From positions 1 through 64,000 of the forward strand of contig CALADM010000031.1 of assembly GCA_937890595.1 (NCBI GenBank): 64,000 bases of DNA. The letters run 5' to 3'. The position numbers and the translations under genes are program-made. This document shows, piece by piece, positions 53,051 to 62,403 of this stretch (the stretch's first letter is position 1; the number at the start of each line of letters is the position of its first letter). The DNA comes from CAJMNU01 sp905214855 (lineage in GTDB: Bacteria > Bacillota > Clostridia > Lachnospirales > Lachnospiraceae). The notes beneath the pieces were generated by a model, which was given only the letters and a program-made list of their open reading frames with translations, made no database searches and had not been told where the DNA came from.

Positions 53051-53806
53051 TTAACCTATAACATCTTTCATTGTATAAAAACCGGCTGGTTTACCAGCAA
53101 GATATTTTGCTGCGGCAATCGCACCTTTTGCAAAAATTGCCTTAGAATATGCTGTATGGCTAAATGTGACCACTTCATCTGTACCCGCAAAAATCACATC
53201 ATGCTCTCCCACAATACTGCCTCCGCGTACAGCACTGATACCGATTTCTTTTTCATCACGCTTCTCATGACTCTGAGAACGATCATATACATAATGATAA
53301 GAATCATCCAGTGCATGATTCAAAGAATCTGCCAGCGCAAGTGCTGTTCCGCTTGGCGCATCTTTTTTCTGATTATGATGCTTTTCCACGATCTCCATAT
53401 CGAATCCAGATTCTGCAAGAACTTTTGCTGCATCTGCAACCAATTTTAAAAGTAAATTGATTCCCAAAGACATATTGGCAGAGCGAAGCACTGCTGTTTT
53501 TTTCGCTGTTTCTTCTACTTTTGCTATCTGCTCCTTTGTAAGACCTGTTGTGCAGACTACCACTGGCAGCTGTTTTAAAGCGCAATGATCTAAAAGTGCA
53601 TCTACTGCTTTCATAAAAGCAAAATCCACCACTACATCTGTCTCTTCTTTACATGCATCCCAAGATGCATAAACTGGATAGTCGTTCTTTTTCTCTGTAT
53701 TTAGATCAACTCCGGCAACAATCTGAATCTCCGGATCTTCTTTTACCAAACTGCTGACTACCTGCCCCATTGTGCCATTACAGCCATGCAGGATCATTCT
53801 TATCAT
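53051..53806 (-). CDS. dapB: 4-hydroxy-tetrahydrodipicolinate reductase
   Basis: DapB reduces the product of DapA with NAD(P)H, in lysine and diaminopimelate synthesis. At 251 residues it is typical. The Rossmann motif is LHGCNGTMGQVVSSL at residue 7, and the catalytic His-Lys segment is EKHHNQKKDAPSGTALA. It overlaps dapA by 4 bp and shares its riboswitch-controlled transcript. Confidence 0.96.
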   Translation of the reverse strand: MIRMILHGCNGTMGQVVSSLVKEDPEIQIVAGVDLNTEKKNDYPVYASWDACKEETDVVVDFAFMKAVDALLDHCALKQLPVVVCTTGLTKEQIAKVEETAKKTAVLRSANMSLGINLLLKLVADAAKVLAESGFDMEIVEKHHNQKKDAPSGTALALADSLNHALDDSYHYVYDRSQSHEKRDEKEIGISAVRGGSIVGEHDVIFAGTDEVVTFSHTAYSKAIFAKGAIAAAKYLAGKPAGFYTMKDVIG

Positions 53807-54699
53807 AACAAACCATACTCCTTTAATTCTTTTTTCAAAACTTCCTGATTTGCCTCTTCCATCTCTGTCAAAGGCATACGCATAGGACCTGTCTCTTTTC
53901 CAAGGAGGTTCATAGCTGCCTTGACTGGGATCGGATTTACTTCACAAAATAAAGCATGGATCAACGGGATCGCTTCGATCTGCATCTGCATACTCTTTAC
54001 TACATCACCACAAAAATATGCTTCACACATCTCATGAACCTTTGCTGGTGCTACATTAGAAAGCACAGAGATCACACCTTTACCGCCAAGGGAAAGCAAT
54101 GGTACGATCTGATCATCATTTCCAGAATATACATCAATCTCACCATTCAGCTGTTCTTTTGCGAGAGACATCAGATCTGCCACTGCGGAAAAATTGCCGC
54201 TTGCCTCTTTAACACCCACAATGTTTTCATTTTCCTTCACCAAGGTTACAATTGTCTGAGGCTGGATTGTCACACCTGTTCTGGAAGGAATGTTATAAAG
54301 CAAAATCGGAATATGTACGGAATGTGCCACTGCAGAAAAATGTGCGATCAATCCCTTCTGTGTTGCTTTATTGTAATAAGGAGATACTAAAAGCAGACCA
54401 TCTGCTCCCGCTTTTTCTGCTTCCTTGGACAGATAAATTGCTGTTTCTGTACAATTAGATCCTGTTCCCGCAATAACCGGAATCCTATGGTTTACAACCT
54501 CACATGTATAACGAATCACTTCAATGTGTTCCTCATGTGTTAAAGTAGATGCCTCTCCTGTCGTTCCACAGATGATAATACTATCTGTACCTTCGGCGAT
54601 CTGTTCTTCCAAAATCTCTGTTAATTTCTCGTAATTTACACTTCCATCCTGATGAAATGGAGTAATCAGGGCTACTCCCGCTCCTCTAAAAATTGACAT
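53803..54699 (-). CDS. dapA: 4-hydroxy-tetrahydrodipicolinate synthase
   Basis: DapA condenses pyruvate with aspartate semialdehyde, the committed step to diaminopimelate and lysine. The 298-residue TIM-barrel protein has CGTTGEASTLTHEEH near residue 44, YNIPSRTG with the catalytic Tyr, and the Schiff-base Lys in GVKEASGN near residue 161. It is first in dapA-dapB, behind a lysine riboswitch and its terminator. AGGAGG precedes the ATG. Confidence 0.97.
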   Translation of the reverse strand: MSIFRGAGVALITPFHQDGSVNYEKLTEILEEQIAEGTDSIIICGTTGEASTLTHEEHIEVIRYTCEVVNHRIPVIAGTGSNCTETAIYLSKEAEKAGADGLLLVSPYYNKATQKGLIAHFSAVAHSVHIPILLYNIPSRTGVTIQPQTIVTLVKENENIVGVKEASGNFSAVADLMSLAKEQLNGEIDVYSGNDDQIVPLLSLGGKGVISVLSNVAPAKVHEMCEAYFCGDVVKSMQMQIEAIPLIHALFCEVNPIPVKAAMNLLGKETGPMRMPLTEMEEANQEVLKKELKEYGLL

Positions 54700-54735
54700 T
54701 CTCTTGCCCTCCTTAAATTGTTTTATTTATCACAA

Positions 54736-54935
54736 CAAAAAGCAAAGCTGGCACAATGACCAGCTCTTAAAGTTATCCACTATCACAATCCAGTTTCCCT
54801 TTAAGTAGCTCTCCATCCTGCCGGATGACAGTCATATGGTTATTCACCATATGCCCAGGGCAGCCTGCGCTCCCTTCGGCGTTCTCCCCTTTTCCCATCC
54901 ATCAGTGGGTACTCTTGTTAAACGCGGCCTCTACC
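54736..54935 (-). ncRNA. Lysine riboswitch with terminator
   Basis: The dapA leader on the minus strand shows the L-box blocks in order: GGTAGAGGCCGCG, AACAAGAGTACCC, AAAAGGGGAGAACGCCGAAG, CTGGGCATATGG, ACTGTCATC, and GGAGAGCTACTT. The aptamer spans 54801-54935. It is followed by a terminator stem AGCTGG/CCAGCT (54746-54764) with a U-rich run at 54736-54745. Lysine binding should favour termination ahead of dapA-dapB. Confidence 0.92.
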
Positions 54936-54952
54936 TTTTCTTGGATACTGTT

Positions 54953-54981
54953 ATAGTAGCATTATTGTTTTTACTTGTCAA
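54953..54981 (-). promoter_or_regulatory. Promoter of the lysine riboswitch / dapA
   Basis: Minus-strand TTGACA (54976-54981) and TACTAT (54953-54958) with a 17-bp spacer. The -35 box lies inside the last codons of the upstream adenosyltransferase gene. Confidence 0.8.
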
Positions 54982-55468
54982 CCTTTACATTGTGAATGCA
55001 AGATATGGTGTCTGCAAGGAAATGAAGATTTTCCGGAAAAATCTTTCCTGTAAGAACCAGTTCCATGTCATCGTCTCTGGACTCGATCAATGTGATAAAC
55101 TCCTCCTCGGAAATCATCCCTAATTCCAATAATCCTAAGATTTCATCTAAGATCAGAACATCGCACTCTCTGGTAGAAATCACTTTTCTCGCATAATTGA
55201 TTCCATTGCGGATATTCATCTTTTCTTCCTGCTGCATCTGTGGATCTAGTTCCTTATATGGAACTGTTGATTTCTCAAAGCGGAATACTTTCATATCCGG
55301 TTCCAGTTTCTTTAACACGGCTTCCTCTCCGGCAACATGGCTTCCCTTCAAAAACTGTACCATAATTACAGTTTTCTGTTCAGCAATATCGCGGATTCCT
55401 TTGCCGATCGCTGCCATGGATTTTCCTGCTCCCTCTCCGAAAAACACCTGTACTGTTCCTTTGCTCAT
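54971..55468 (-). CDS. cobO: Corrinoid adenosyltransferase (CobA/CobO/BtuR family)
   Basis: A 165-residue ATP:cob(I)alamin adenosyltransferase, which attaches the adenosyl group of coenzyme B12. The deviant P-loop is GEGAGKSMAAIGKG near residue 10, and CDVLILDEILGLLELGMI is the Walker B-like segment. The start at 55468 has GAGAGG 9 nt upstream. Other cobalamin genes are absent from the window, so it may serve salvage. Its 3' end carries the -35 box for dapA. Confidence 0.88.
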   Translation of the reverse strand: MSKGTVQVFFGEGAGKSMAAIGKGIRDIAEQKTVIMVQFLKGSHVAGEEAVLKKLEPDMKVFRFEKSTVPYKELDPQMQQEEKMNIRNGINYARKVISTRECDVLILDEILGLLELGMISEEEFITLIESRDDDMELVLTGKIFPENLHFLADTISCIHNVKVDK

Positions 55469-55523
55469 CCTCTTGCACCTCTCTCTACAGGATTCCTGTG
55501 TTTTCTGATATTCTGTAAGATTA

Positions 55524-56156
55524 CTATGGCTGCTCGACAAACTCCAGCTTACTTACAGAAACCTCATAAGCTACCCTCTTCTCGCACTCTGTCTCAGACA
55601 ATTTTTTGGTATATTCCCTGCTCTGTACTCTGCCCCAGACTCGGATCTGACTACCTACCATAAATCCAGACGCATATCGTGCATTTCTTCCCCAGGCAAT
55701 ACAAGGTATGTAATCCGACTTTCCATAAGGACGGTTCACTGCCAAAAGCAGATCTGCAATCTCTCTTCCCAATGGTGTCTTACGATAAATTGGTTCTTTA
55801 CAAATATAACCATCCAAATAAATCTGATTTGTTTTCGTATAATCTGTGAATTCCTCCATAAAATGAATTTCTCTCACAAACACTGACAATACCAGACGGT
55901 TCTTTTCTCCTTCATGGCGGTTATAAGAGCGGAACTGACCAATCGCTTCCACGGTACAGCCGATGTAGTTCTCCTCCACATCCAAAAGCCGTTCGGAAAT
56001 CATAAGCGGAATGATATCAGACTGCTCACTCAGGCGGTTCACTTCCAGATCCACCATATAAAACCCTTCCCCAAATACTTCATGGCTGAATGTAAAACCT
56101 GATACGATCTTTCCGATCACACTTACCTTGTTATTGTCCATTACTTTTTCTGACAT
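55524..56156 (-). CDS. SSB-like protein with two OB folds
   Basis: A 210-residue single-stranded DNA-binding-like protein. Unusually it appears to have two OB-type domains: one at about 10-100 (NNKVSVIGKIVSGFTF ... FVREIHF) and one at about 110-205, with NQIYLDGYICKEPIYRKTPL and IPCIAWGRNARYA resembling classical SSB. It lacks the acidic SSB C-terminal tip. The start at 56156 has GAGGAGAG upstream. It is probably not the main SSB. The upstream stretch to 56343 shows no gene. Confidence 0.75.
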   Translation of the reverse strand: MSEKVMDNNKVSVIGKIVSGFTFSHEVFGEGFYMVDLEVNRLSEQSDIIPLMISERLLDVEENYIGCTVEAIGQFRSYNRHEGEKNRLVLSVFVREIHFMEEFTDYTKTNQIYLDGYICKEPIYRKTPLGREIADLLLAVNRPYGKSDYIPCIAWGRNARYASGFMVGSQIRVWGRVQSREYTKKLSETECEKRVAYEVSVSKLEFVEQP

Positions 56157-56343
56157 TGTATCTCTCTCCTCTTTCTTTGCACATAGATTCACTGCAAGAA
56201 TGAATCTCTATCATTATTAGCTCATAGCTCAATATTATATTTATGCAAAGAAAAGAGAAGATAGAACCACTTTTTTTAATTTTTTTCTGTAATTTCTTTT
56301 TTATACCATTTTATCTCGTTTTTCACTTCTCTTTTGATACGTA

Positions 56344-58173
56344 TTACTTCTTAAAAGAAGCACGTTTTCTCAACATTGGATCCAGAATCTTTTTACGGAT
56401 TCTAAGATTCTTTGGAGTTACCTCTAACAACTCGTCTGTATCAATAAAATCTAATGCCTGCTCCAGACTCATCTCAATTGGTGGTGTCAGTTTCAATGCC
56501 TCATCGGAACTGGAAGAACGTGTATTAGTCAGTTTCTTTGTCTTGCAAACATTGATCTCAATATCCTCTGCTTTTGGATTCATACCCACAACCATACCAG
56601 AATATACCTTTACACCTGGTCCGATAAACAAAGAACCTCTCTCCTGTGCATTAAACAGACCATATGTGATAGACTCACCAGCTTCAAATGCAATGAGAGA
56701 ACCTGTTTTTCTATAAGCCAACTCACCTTTGAACGGACCATATCCATCAAACATCGTATTAATGATACCATTTCCCTTTGTATCGGTCAAAAATTCTCCC
56801 CTGTATCCGATCAAACCTCTGGATGGAATAGCAAATTCCAAACGGGTATAGCCGCCCGCTGCCTGACTCATGCCCTGCAATTCTCCTTTACGGCTTGTCA
56901 GCTTCTGGATTACAGTACCTGTGAATTCTTCTGGCACATCGATATATGCGATCTCCATCGGCTCTAACTTATGACCTCTCTCATCTTCTCTATACAAAAC
57001 TTCTGCCTTACTTACTGCAAACTCAAAGCCTTCACGTCTCATATTTTCAATCAGGACAGACAGATGAAGCTCTCCTCGTCCAGACACTTTAAAACAATCT
57101 GCGGAGTCGGTTTCTTCCACACGAAGGGAAACATCTGTGTTCAATTCACGGAACAGTCTTTCTCTTATATGACGGGATGTGATATATTTTCCTTCCTGTC
57201 CAGCAAGAGGGCTGTCATTTACCATAAAATTCATCGCAATGGTAGGCTCTGAAATCTTCTGGAACAAAATAGCTTCCGGTTTTTCTGGAGCACAGATCGT
57301 ATCGCCGATATGAATATCTGCGATACCGGAGATTGCCACGATTGATCCAATGGATGCCTCACGCACTTCTACTTTGCTCAAGCCATCAAACTCATACAAT
57401 TTGCTTACTTTTACACGACGGAATTTATCAGGTTCATGGTGATTGACCAGAACACAATCCTGATTGACACGGATCACACCATTTTCTACTTTACCTACAC
57501 CGATTCTTCCTACATATTCATTATAATCAATAGTACTGATCAAAACCTGAGTCGGTTCTTCTGGATCTCCCTGTGGAGCTGGGATGTAATCTACAACAGT
57601 CTGGAACAATGGTTCCATAGTAGTGGAGTCATCATCCAGACTTCTCTTTGCAAATCCACCTTTTGCGGAAGCATACAAGAATGGGCACTCTAACTGTTCA
57701 TCAGAAGCATCCAGATCCATAAGCAGCTCCAAAACTTCATCCACTACTTCGTCTGGTCTTGCCTCTGGACGGTCTACCTTATTGATGCAGACAATAACTG
57801 GCAGATCCAGAGACAATGCCTTCTGCAATACGAACTTTGTCTGTGGCATTGGTCCTTCATAAGCATCTACTACCAGTACTACACCATTTACCATTTTCAG
57901 TACACGCTCTACTTCACCGCCAAAATCTGCATGTCCTGGTGTATCAATAATATTGATCTTTGTTCCCTTATAAAAAATAGCTGTATTTTTTGAAAGGATA
58001 GTAATACCACGCTCACGCTCAATATCATTTGAGTCCATAACACGCTCTACTACCTCTTGGTTTTCACGGAATACACCACTCTGTCTTAGCAAAGCATCAA
58101 CCAGAGTTGTTTTACCATGGTCAACATGAGCAATAATCGCAATATTTCTCACATCTTCTCTTTTTGTTCTCAT
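56344..58173 (-). CDS. typA: Ribosome-associated GTPase TypA/BipA
   Basis: A 609-residue translational GTPase that helps large-subunit assembly and stress adaptation. G1 is IAHVDHGKTTLVDAL, G3 is IDTPGHADFGGE and G4 is INKVDRPEARPDEV. EF-G-like domains II, III and V follow, and the BipA-specific C-terminal domain has the loop KLTNTRSSSSDEALKL. Length matches the family. It has a perfect promoter at 58228-58256. Confidence 0.97.
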   Translation of the reverse strand: MRTKREDVRNIAIIAHVDHGKTTLVDALLRQSGVFRENQEVVERVMDSNDIERERGITILSKNTAIFYKGTKINIIDTPGHADFGGEVERVLKMVNGVVLVVDAYEGPMPQTKFVLQKALSLDLPVIVCINKVDRPEARPDEVVDEVLELLMDLDASDEQLECPFLYASAKGGFAKRSLDDDSTTMEPLFQTVVDYIPAPQGDPEEPTQVLISTIDYNEYVGRIGVGKVENGVIRVNQDCVLVNHHEPDKFRRVKVSKLYEFDGLSKVEVREASIGSIVAISGIADIHIGDTICAPEKPEAILFQKISEPTIAMNFMVNDSPLAGQEGKYITSRHIRERLFRELNTDVSLRVEETDSADCFKVSGRGELHLSVLIENMRREGFEFAVSKAEVLYREDERGHKLEPMEIAYIDVPEEFTGTVIQKLTSRKGELQGMSQAAGGYTRLEFAIPSRGLIGYRGEFLTDTKGNGIINTMFDGYGPFKGELAYRKTGSLIAFEAGESITYGLFNAQERGSLFIGPGVKVYSGMVVGMNPKAEDIEINVCKTKKLTNTRSSSSDEALKLTPPIEMSLEQALDFIDTDELLEVTPKNLRIRKKILDPMLRKRASFKK

Positions 58174-58227
58174 CGTGGGGTTCTCCCTTTCTTTCTAATT
58201 TAAACCTCTTATTTTTAACAAGTGCTG

Positions 58228-58256
58228 ATTATAGCACCATTATCTTTCAATTGCAA
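58228..58256 (-). promoter_or_regulatory. Promoter of typA
   Basis: Minus-strand TTGCAA (58251-58256) and TATAAT (58228-58233) with a 17-bp spacer, just downstream of the yigZ stop. Confidence 0.8.
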
Positions 58257-58259
58257 GGG

Positions 58260-58913
58260 TTATTCAAACAATACTGTCTCTCCCAATGCCTCTCCAAACC
58301 AGATCTCATCTCCTAAAGTAATCTGACAGCGCCCATTTGTCGCTTCTGTGATCATCTTTTTGACATGTTCTGTCTCTTCCTCCAAAACCAGTATCTCTAC
58401 TGTAACATTTTCTGCATATTCTGTATGCAATGTCAAAATCTCTTCCTTTGCGATCAAATACTGTATTTTCCCGATTCCATTATAATCCGTCACAAGTGTG
58501 ATCTTTCTGCCAAGATGTTTTTCCACTATAACGCTTTGTTCTATTCCTTCTTTCGCTGCCCCAGAATATGCCCGTACCAAACCGCCTGTACCCAAAAGAG
58601 TTCCTCCAAAATATCTGGTCACTACCACACATATGTTATGAAGCTCCTCTCCAAGAAGGACATCCATCATTGGTTTTCCGGCAGTCTGGCTTGGTTCTCC
58701 ATCATCGCTCGCCCGACAGATTTCCTGACGCATCCCCACAGTATAAGCATAACAATTGTGTGATGCATCCCAATATTTCTTACGCATCGTTTCAATAAAA
58801 GCAAGAGCTTCCTCTTCTGTCTCCACTGGCATCGTTGTAGCGATAAAGCGGGATTTTTTTTCGATCAGCTCCCCCTCCCCACCTTTATATAATATCTTAT
58901 AACAGTTTCCCAT
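58260..58913 (-). CDS. YigZ/IMPACT-family protein
   Basis: A 217-residue protein of the YigZ/YvyE group (UPF0029), related to the eukaryotic translation regulator IMPACT. The signature DASHNCYAYTVGMRQE and DDGEPSQTAGKPMMDVL and RYFGGTLLGTGGLVRAYS are all present, followed by a DUF1949 domain. The start at 58913 has AAAGGA 9 nt upstream; the frame upstream to 59012 lacks a better site. Its exact role is unsettled. Confidence 0.93.
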   Translation of the reverse strand: MGNCYKILYKGGEGELIEKKSRFIATTMPVETEEEALAFIETMRKKYWDASHNCYAYTVGMRQEICRASDDGEPSQTAGKPMMDVLLGEELHNICVVVTRYFGGTLLGTGGLVRAYSGAAKEGIEQSVIVEKHLGRKITLVTDYNGIGKIQYLIAKEEILTLHTEYAENVTVEILVLEEETEHVKKMITEATNGRCQITLGDEIWFGEALGETVLFE

Positions 58914-59295
58914 CCTTTTTCTTCCTTTCCATCCTGATAATACGTCTCCTTTTCCTGCATTCCCATTTCTGCATATCCCACATTCTGTATGATATACTCT
59001 GTATTTTCCCATACTAAGGGGGGATAGCGCTGGCTTATGCAGAAATCCTCTTACGGCTCATGTATTTTGATGCTATCATATTTTAAGAAAGAAATCCATA
59101 GGCTTTCTCCATTTGTACTGCAATCAAACGCTCTATCCAAAACCTGATACCAGTCTAAAAACTCTCTTCATCCTGAATTTTGCCCTAAATTTGATAGATT
59201 AAAACAATAACTATTTCCTTATTCCTTAAAATTTGGTATACTTAATAGATAAGGTCTTTTACAGAGTTTAATTATTTAAGGAGGTATAAAACCTG
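58914..59295. other. Intergenic region with divergent starts
   Basis: About 380 bases between the divergent yigZ and PBP genes. It holds the extended -10 promoter of the PBP gene (59234-59242) and, presumably, a yigZ promoter. No gene or recognised riboswitch is seen. Confidence 0.6.
59234..59242 (+). promoter_or_regulatory. Extended -10 promoter of the class A PBP gene
   Basis: TGG followed by TATACT (59237-59242) is an extended -10 element. The -35 is poor. It lies about 55 bp before the start codon. Confidence 0.5.
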
Positions 59296-61962
59296 ATGAA
59301 TCTAAGCAGAAAGCAGACGAAGCAAAAGCTCCGTGCTCTCACTTCCAATAGGAAACGTATTACCAGCAGGCTTTTTCTTTTTCTGTTTCAGATGATGTTT
59401 GTGTTTGTAATACTCTGTGGCTTCACCGGAATTTCAACTGGAGTTGGTATCTTTGTCAGCATTCTTGACTCTGCTCCCAATATTGATGATACCAGCATTG
59501 TTGTCCCAGAGGGGTATGCCAGCACGATTTATGACAGCCAAGGCAACCTGATACAAACTCTCATCATGGAAGGTACAAACCGCTATGAAGCCAGTTATGA
59601 GGAACTTCCCGAAGATCTGATCAATGCTTTCATCGCAATCGAAGATTCCCGTTTCTGGACAAACTCCGGTATTGATCCTCGTTCCATCCTGAGAGCTGTG
59701 GTCGGTGTTCTGACTGACAACTACAAAGGAGGCGGGAGTACCATAACCCAACAGCTCATTAAGAACAATGTCTTTAATGGTGGGATGGAAAACAGTTTTG
59801 GTGAGCGTATAGAACGAAAAATACAAGAACAGTATCTTGCAGTAGAACTGACCAAAAAAATGGACAAGAAATTAATTCTTGTCAATTATCTAAACACCAT
59901 CAACCTTGGCAATAATACACTTGGAGTCAAGGCAGCAGCAAAACGATATTTTAATAAAGAAGTATCAGACCTTACACTCTCTGAATGTACTGTTATTGCA
60001 GGAATCACACAGAATCCGTCCAAATACAACCCCCTCACAGAAAAAGGAAAGCTTAATAACGAGGAAAAACGTAAAGTCATCCTTCAATATATGTTTGAAC
60101 AGAAGTTGATAAGTAAAGATGATCAGGAAAAAGCTCTGGCGGATAATGTCTATGAGAGGATACAAAATATTGATCTGATCACGAAACAGACCAGTTCCCA
60201 AACCTACAGCTACTTTACAGATGAGCTGATTGAACAAGTATTTGATGCATTGGTCGCTGCGGGATACTCTTCTACACAGGCACATAATATGATCTACGGC
60301 GGTGGTCTAAAGATCATGGCTACACAAGATCCGGATATTCAGGCAGTTGTAGATGAAGAGATCAACAATCCTGAAAACTATACCGCAGCACGCTACTCTC
60401 TGGAATATCGTCTCTCTGTAAAACATGCAGACGGAACTACAGAGCATTTCTCTGAAAACCATCTGCGTACCTGGAGACGCTCCGTTTTACATGATACATC
60501 CTATGATGGGCTGTATGACAGTCAAGAACAAGCAAAAGAGGACGCAGAGGCATATAAGGCTTATGTAGTAAAAGAGGATGATACCATAATCGGTGAATCT
60601 TTCAATACAGAACTCCAGCCGCAAACTTCTTTTGTCGTCATCGATCAGGCTACAGGGTATGTCAAAGCACTCTGTGGAGGAAGAGGAGAAAAGAAAGCCA
60701 GCTTGACTTTAAACCGTGCCAGCAATACGCCACGTCAGCCCGGTTCTACGTTTAAGGTTCTGACATCCTTTGCACCTGCACTGGATACCTGTGGAGCTAC
60801 GCTTGGAACTGTCTATTATGATAATGTATACAGTCAAGGATCTAAAACATTTAAAAACTGGTATTCTTCCAGAGGCTATCTTGGCTACAGCAACATCCGT
60901 GAGGGTATCATCTATTCTATGAATATTGTGGCCTTGCGCTGTATGATGGAAACGGTCACTCCACAATTAGGTGTAGAATATGCACAAAATCTTGGGATTA
61001 CTACTCTAACAAATACAGACTTAAATGCATCAACGGCTCTTGGTGGCATCACAAACGGAGTAAGCAATCTGGAACTGACTGCTGCATATTCTGCCATTGC
61101 CAATGGTGGTGTGTATAATAAGCCAGTCTTTTTCACTAAGATCCTTGATAAGAATGGTAAGATCATCATTGAAAACAAACCACAATCCAAACGTGTTTTA
61201 AAAGACTCTACCGCCTTTTTATTGACAGATTCTATGGCAGCTTCCATGAAATCCGGCAAAAAATATGCCCGTGCCGGTATCCAGATCAATCCAACCAGTA
61301 TAAGTGCTGCCATTCCTGATATGTCTGCAGCTGGAAAGAGTGGAACTACAACAAACAACCGTGATATCTGGTTCGTTGGTTACACTCCTTATTATACAGC
61401 TGGTATCTGGGCAGGCTGTGATAACAATCAAGAATTAAGCGGCAAAAACGGTGGAACTTCATTCCACAAACTAATCTGGAAAAAAGTCATGACCAAACTC
61501 CATACAGGACTTACAGATCCCGGATTTGCCGTTCCAGACAGCATTGAAACCGCTCAGATCTGCCGCAAGTCCGGAAAACTTGCTATTGATGGTATCTGCA
61601 ATCATGATCCAAGAGGAAGCACTGTTTACACTGAATATTTTGCAAAAGGCACTGTCCCAACAGAGGTTTGTGATCACCATGTACGTGTCACAGTTTGCTC
61701 TGCATCTGGAGGACTTCCGACACAATTTTGTCCAAGTGAACTTAGAACAACCAAGGTCTGCATGGTTATCCCTGCAGAGGAACATGGTACAACAGACGAT
61801 TCTATCTATGGAATGCCTGGTTACTGTTCTGTTCACACTCAGGCTGAAACGCAGCCAGAGTCCACGGAAAATCCGTCCTCTCCTTCTTCAGAAACAGAAC
61901 TCCCCTCTTTACAAAGCCCAGGACAGATTGGAAATTTTAACTATCCGTTGATCATACCCTGA
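59296..61962 (+). CDS. Class A penicillin-binding protein (bifunctional)
   Basis: An 888-residue peptidoglycan synthase anchored by one N-terminal membrane segment (about 25-55). The GT51 glycosyltransferase domain has catalytic E116 in IAIEDSRFW and GGSTITQQLIKNN near 146. The transpeptidase domain has S484 in GSTFK, the SxN motif in YSMN, and KSGTT at K681. A Cys-rich C-terminal segment (about 750-840: six Cys in pairs such as ICRKSG, VCDHH, FCPSE) and a Ser/Pro/Glu-rich tail follow. AGGAGG precedes the ATG. It is the longest plus-strand gene here and ends at a strong terminator. Confidence 0.95.
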   Translation: MNLSRKQTKQKLRALTSNRKRITSRLFLFLFQMMFVFVILCGFTGISTGVGIFVSILDSAPNIDDTSIVVPEGYASTIYDSQGNLIQTLIMEGTNRYEASYEELPEDLINAFIAIEDSRFWTNSGIDPRSILRAVVGVLTDNYKGGGSTITQQLIKNNVFNGGMENSFGERIERKIQEQYLAVELTKKMDKKLILVNYLNTINLGNNTLGVKAAAKRYFNKEVSDLTLSECTVIAGITQNPSKYNPLTEKGKLNNEEKRKVILQYMFEQKLISKDDQEKALADNVYERIQNIDLITKQTSSQTYSYFTDELIEQVFDALVAAGYSSTQAHNMIYGGGLKIMATQDPDIQAVVDEEINNPENYTAARYSLEYRLSVKHADGTTEHFSENHLRTWRRSVLHDTSYDGLYDSQEQAKEDAEAYKAYVVKEDDTIIGESFNTELQPQTSFVVIDQATGYVKALCGGRGEKKASLTLNRASNTPRQPGSTFKVLTSFAPALDTCGATLGTVYYDNVYSQGSKTFKNWYSSRGYLGYSNIREGIIYSMNIVALRCMMETVTPQLGVEYAQNLGITTLTNTDLNASTALGGITNGVSNLELTAAYSAIANGGVYNKPVFFTKILDKNGKIIIENKPQSKRVLKDSTAFLLTDSMAASMKSGKKYARAGIQINPTSISAAIPDMSAAGKSGTTTNNRDIWFVGYTPYYTAGIWAGCDNNQELSGKNGGTSFHKLIWKKVMTKLHTGLTDPGFAVPDSIETAQICRKSGKLAIDGICNHDPRGSTVYTEYFAKGTVPTEVCDHHVRVTVCSASGGLPTQFCPSELRTTKVCMVIPAEEHGTTDDSIYGMPGYCSVHTQAETQPESTENPSSPSSETELPSLQSPGQIGNFNYPLIIP

Positions 61963-61981
61963 TCGTAACACAAAAAAGAAT

Positions 61982-62029
61982 GCCAGAACAATTTCCCTGA
62001 TAAGATCAAGGATCTTGTTCTGGCTTTTT
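61982..62029. terminator. Bidirectional terminator between the PBP gene and spoVAE
   Basis: GCCAGAACAA (61982-61991) pairs perfectly with TTGTTCTGGC (62015-62024), with T-runs on both strands. Confidence 0.85.
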
Positions 62030-62045
62030 ATATTCATCCTTCACA

Positions 62046-62399
62046 TTACTTCATCTTTGGTTCAAAAACCAAAGACGCAAAATATCCAAAGATCAATGCT
62101 CCTGAAATTCCTGCCGCACTGGCTGTAAATCCCCCCTGAAACAATCCCAGCACCCCATCTTTTGCCAGAGATTCCTGAATCCCCATCCAGAGTGTATTTC
62201 CAAATCCTAAAAGCGGAACGGATGCTCCTGCACCTGCCCACTCCACAAAAGGCTGATATATCCCAAGACTTCCCAAAACAGCTCCTGACACCACTAAAAG
62301 TACCATAACCCGACCTGGCATCAACTTCGTTTTTTCCATCAAAATCTGTACCAATGCACAGATGATTCCTCCTACTAAAAATGCTTTCAGATATTCCAT
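62046..62399 (-). CDS. spoVAE: Stage V sporulation protein AE
   Basis: A 117-residue inner-membrane protein of the SpoVA channel that moves dipicolinic acid into the forespore and out at germination. FLVGGIICALVQILMEKTKL at the start and the Gly-rich EWAGAGASVPLLGFGNTL are typical of SpoVAE/SpoVAEb. Hydrophobic segments cover most of the length. It follows spoVAD by 4 bp, and ends at the terminator. Confidence 0.93.
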   Translation of the reverse strand: MEYLKAFLVGGIICALVQILMEKTKLMPGRVMVLLVVSGAVLGSLGIYQPFVEWAGAGASVPLLGFGNTLWMGIQESLAKDGVLGLFQGGFTASAAGISGALIFGYFASLVFEPKMK

Positions 62400-62403
62400 A
62401 CTC

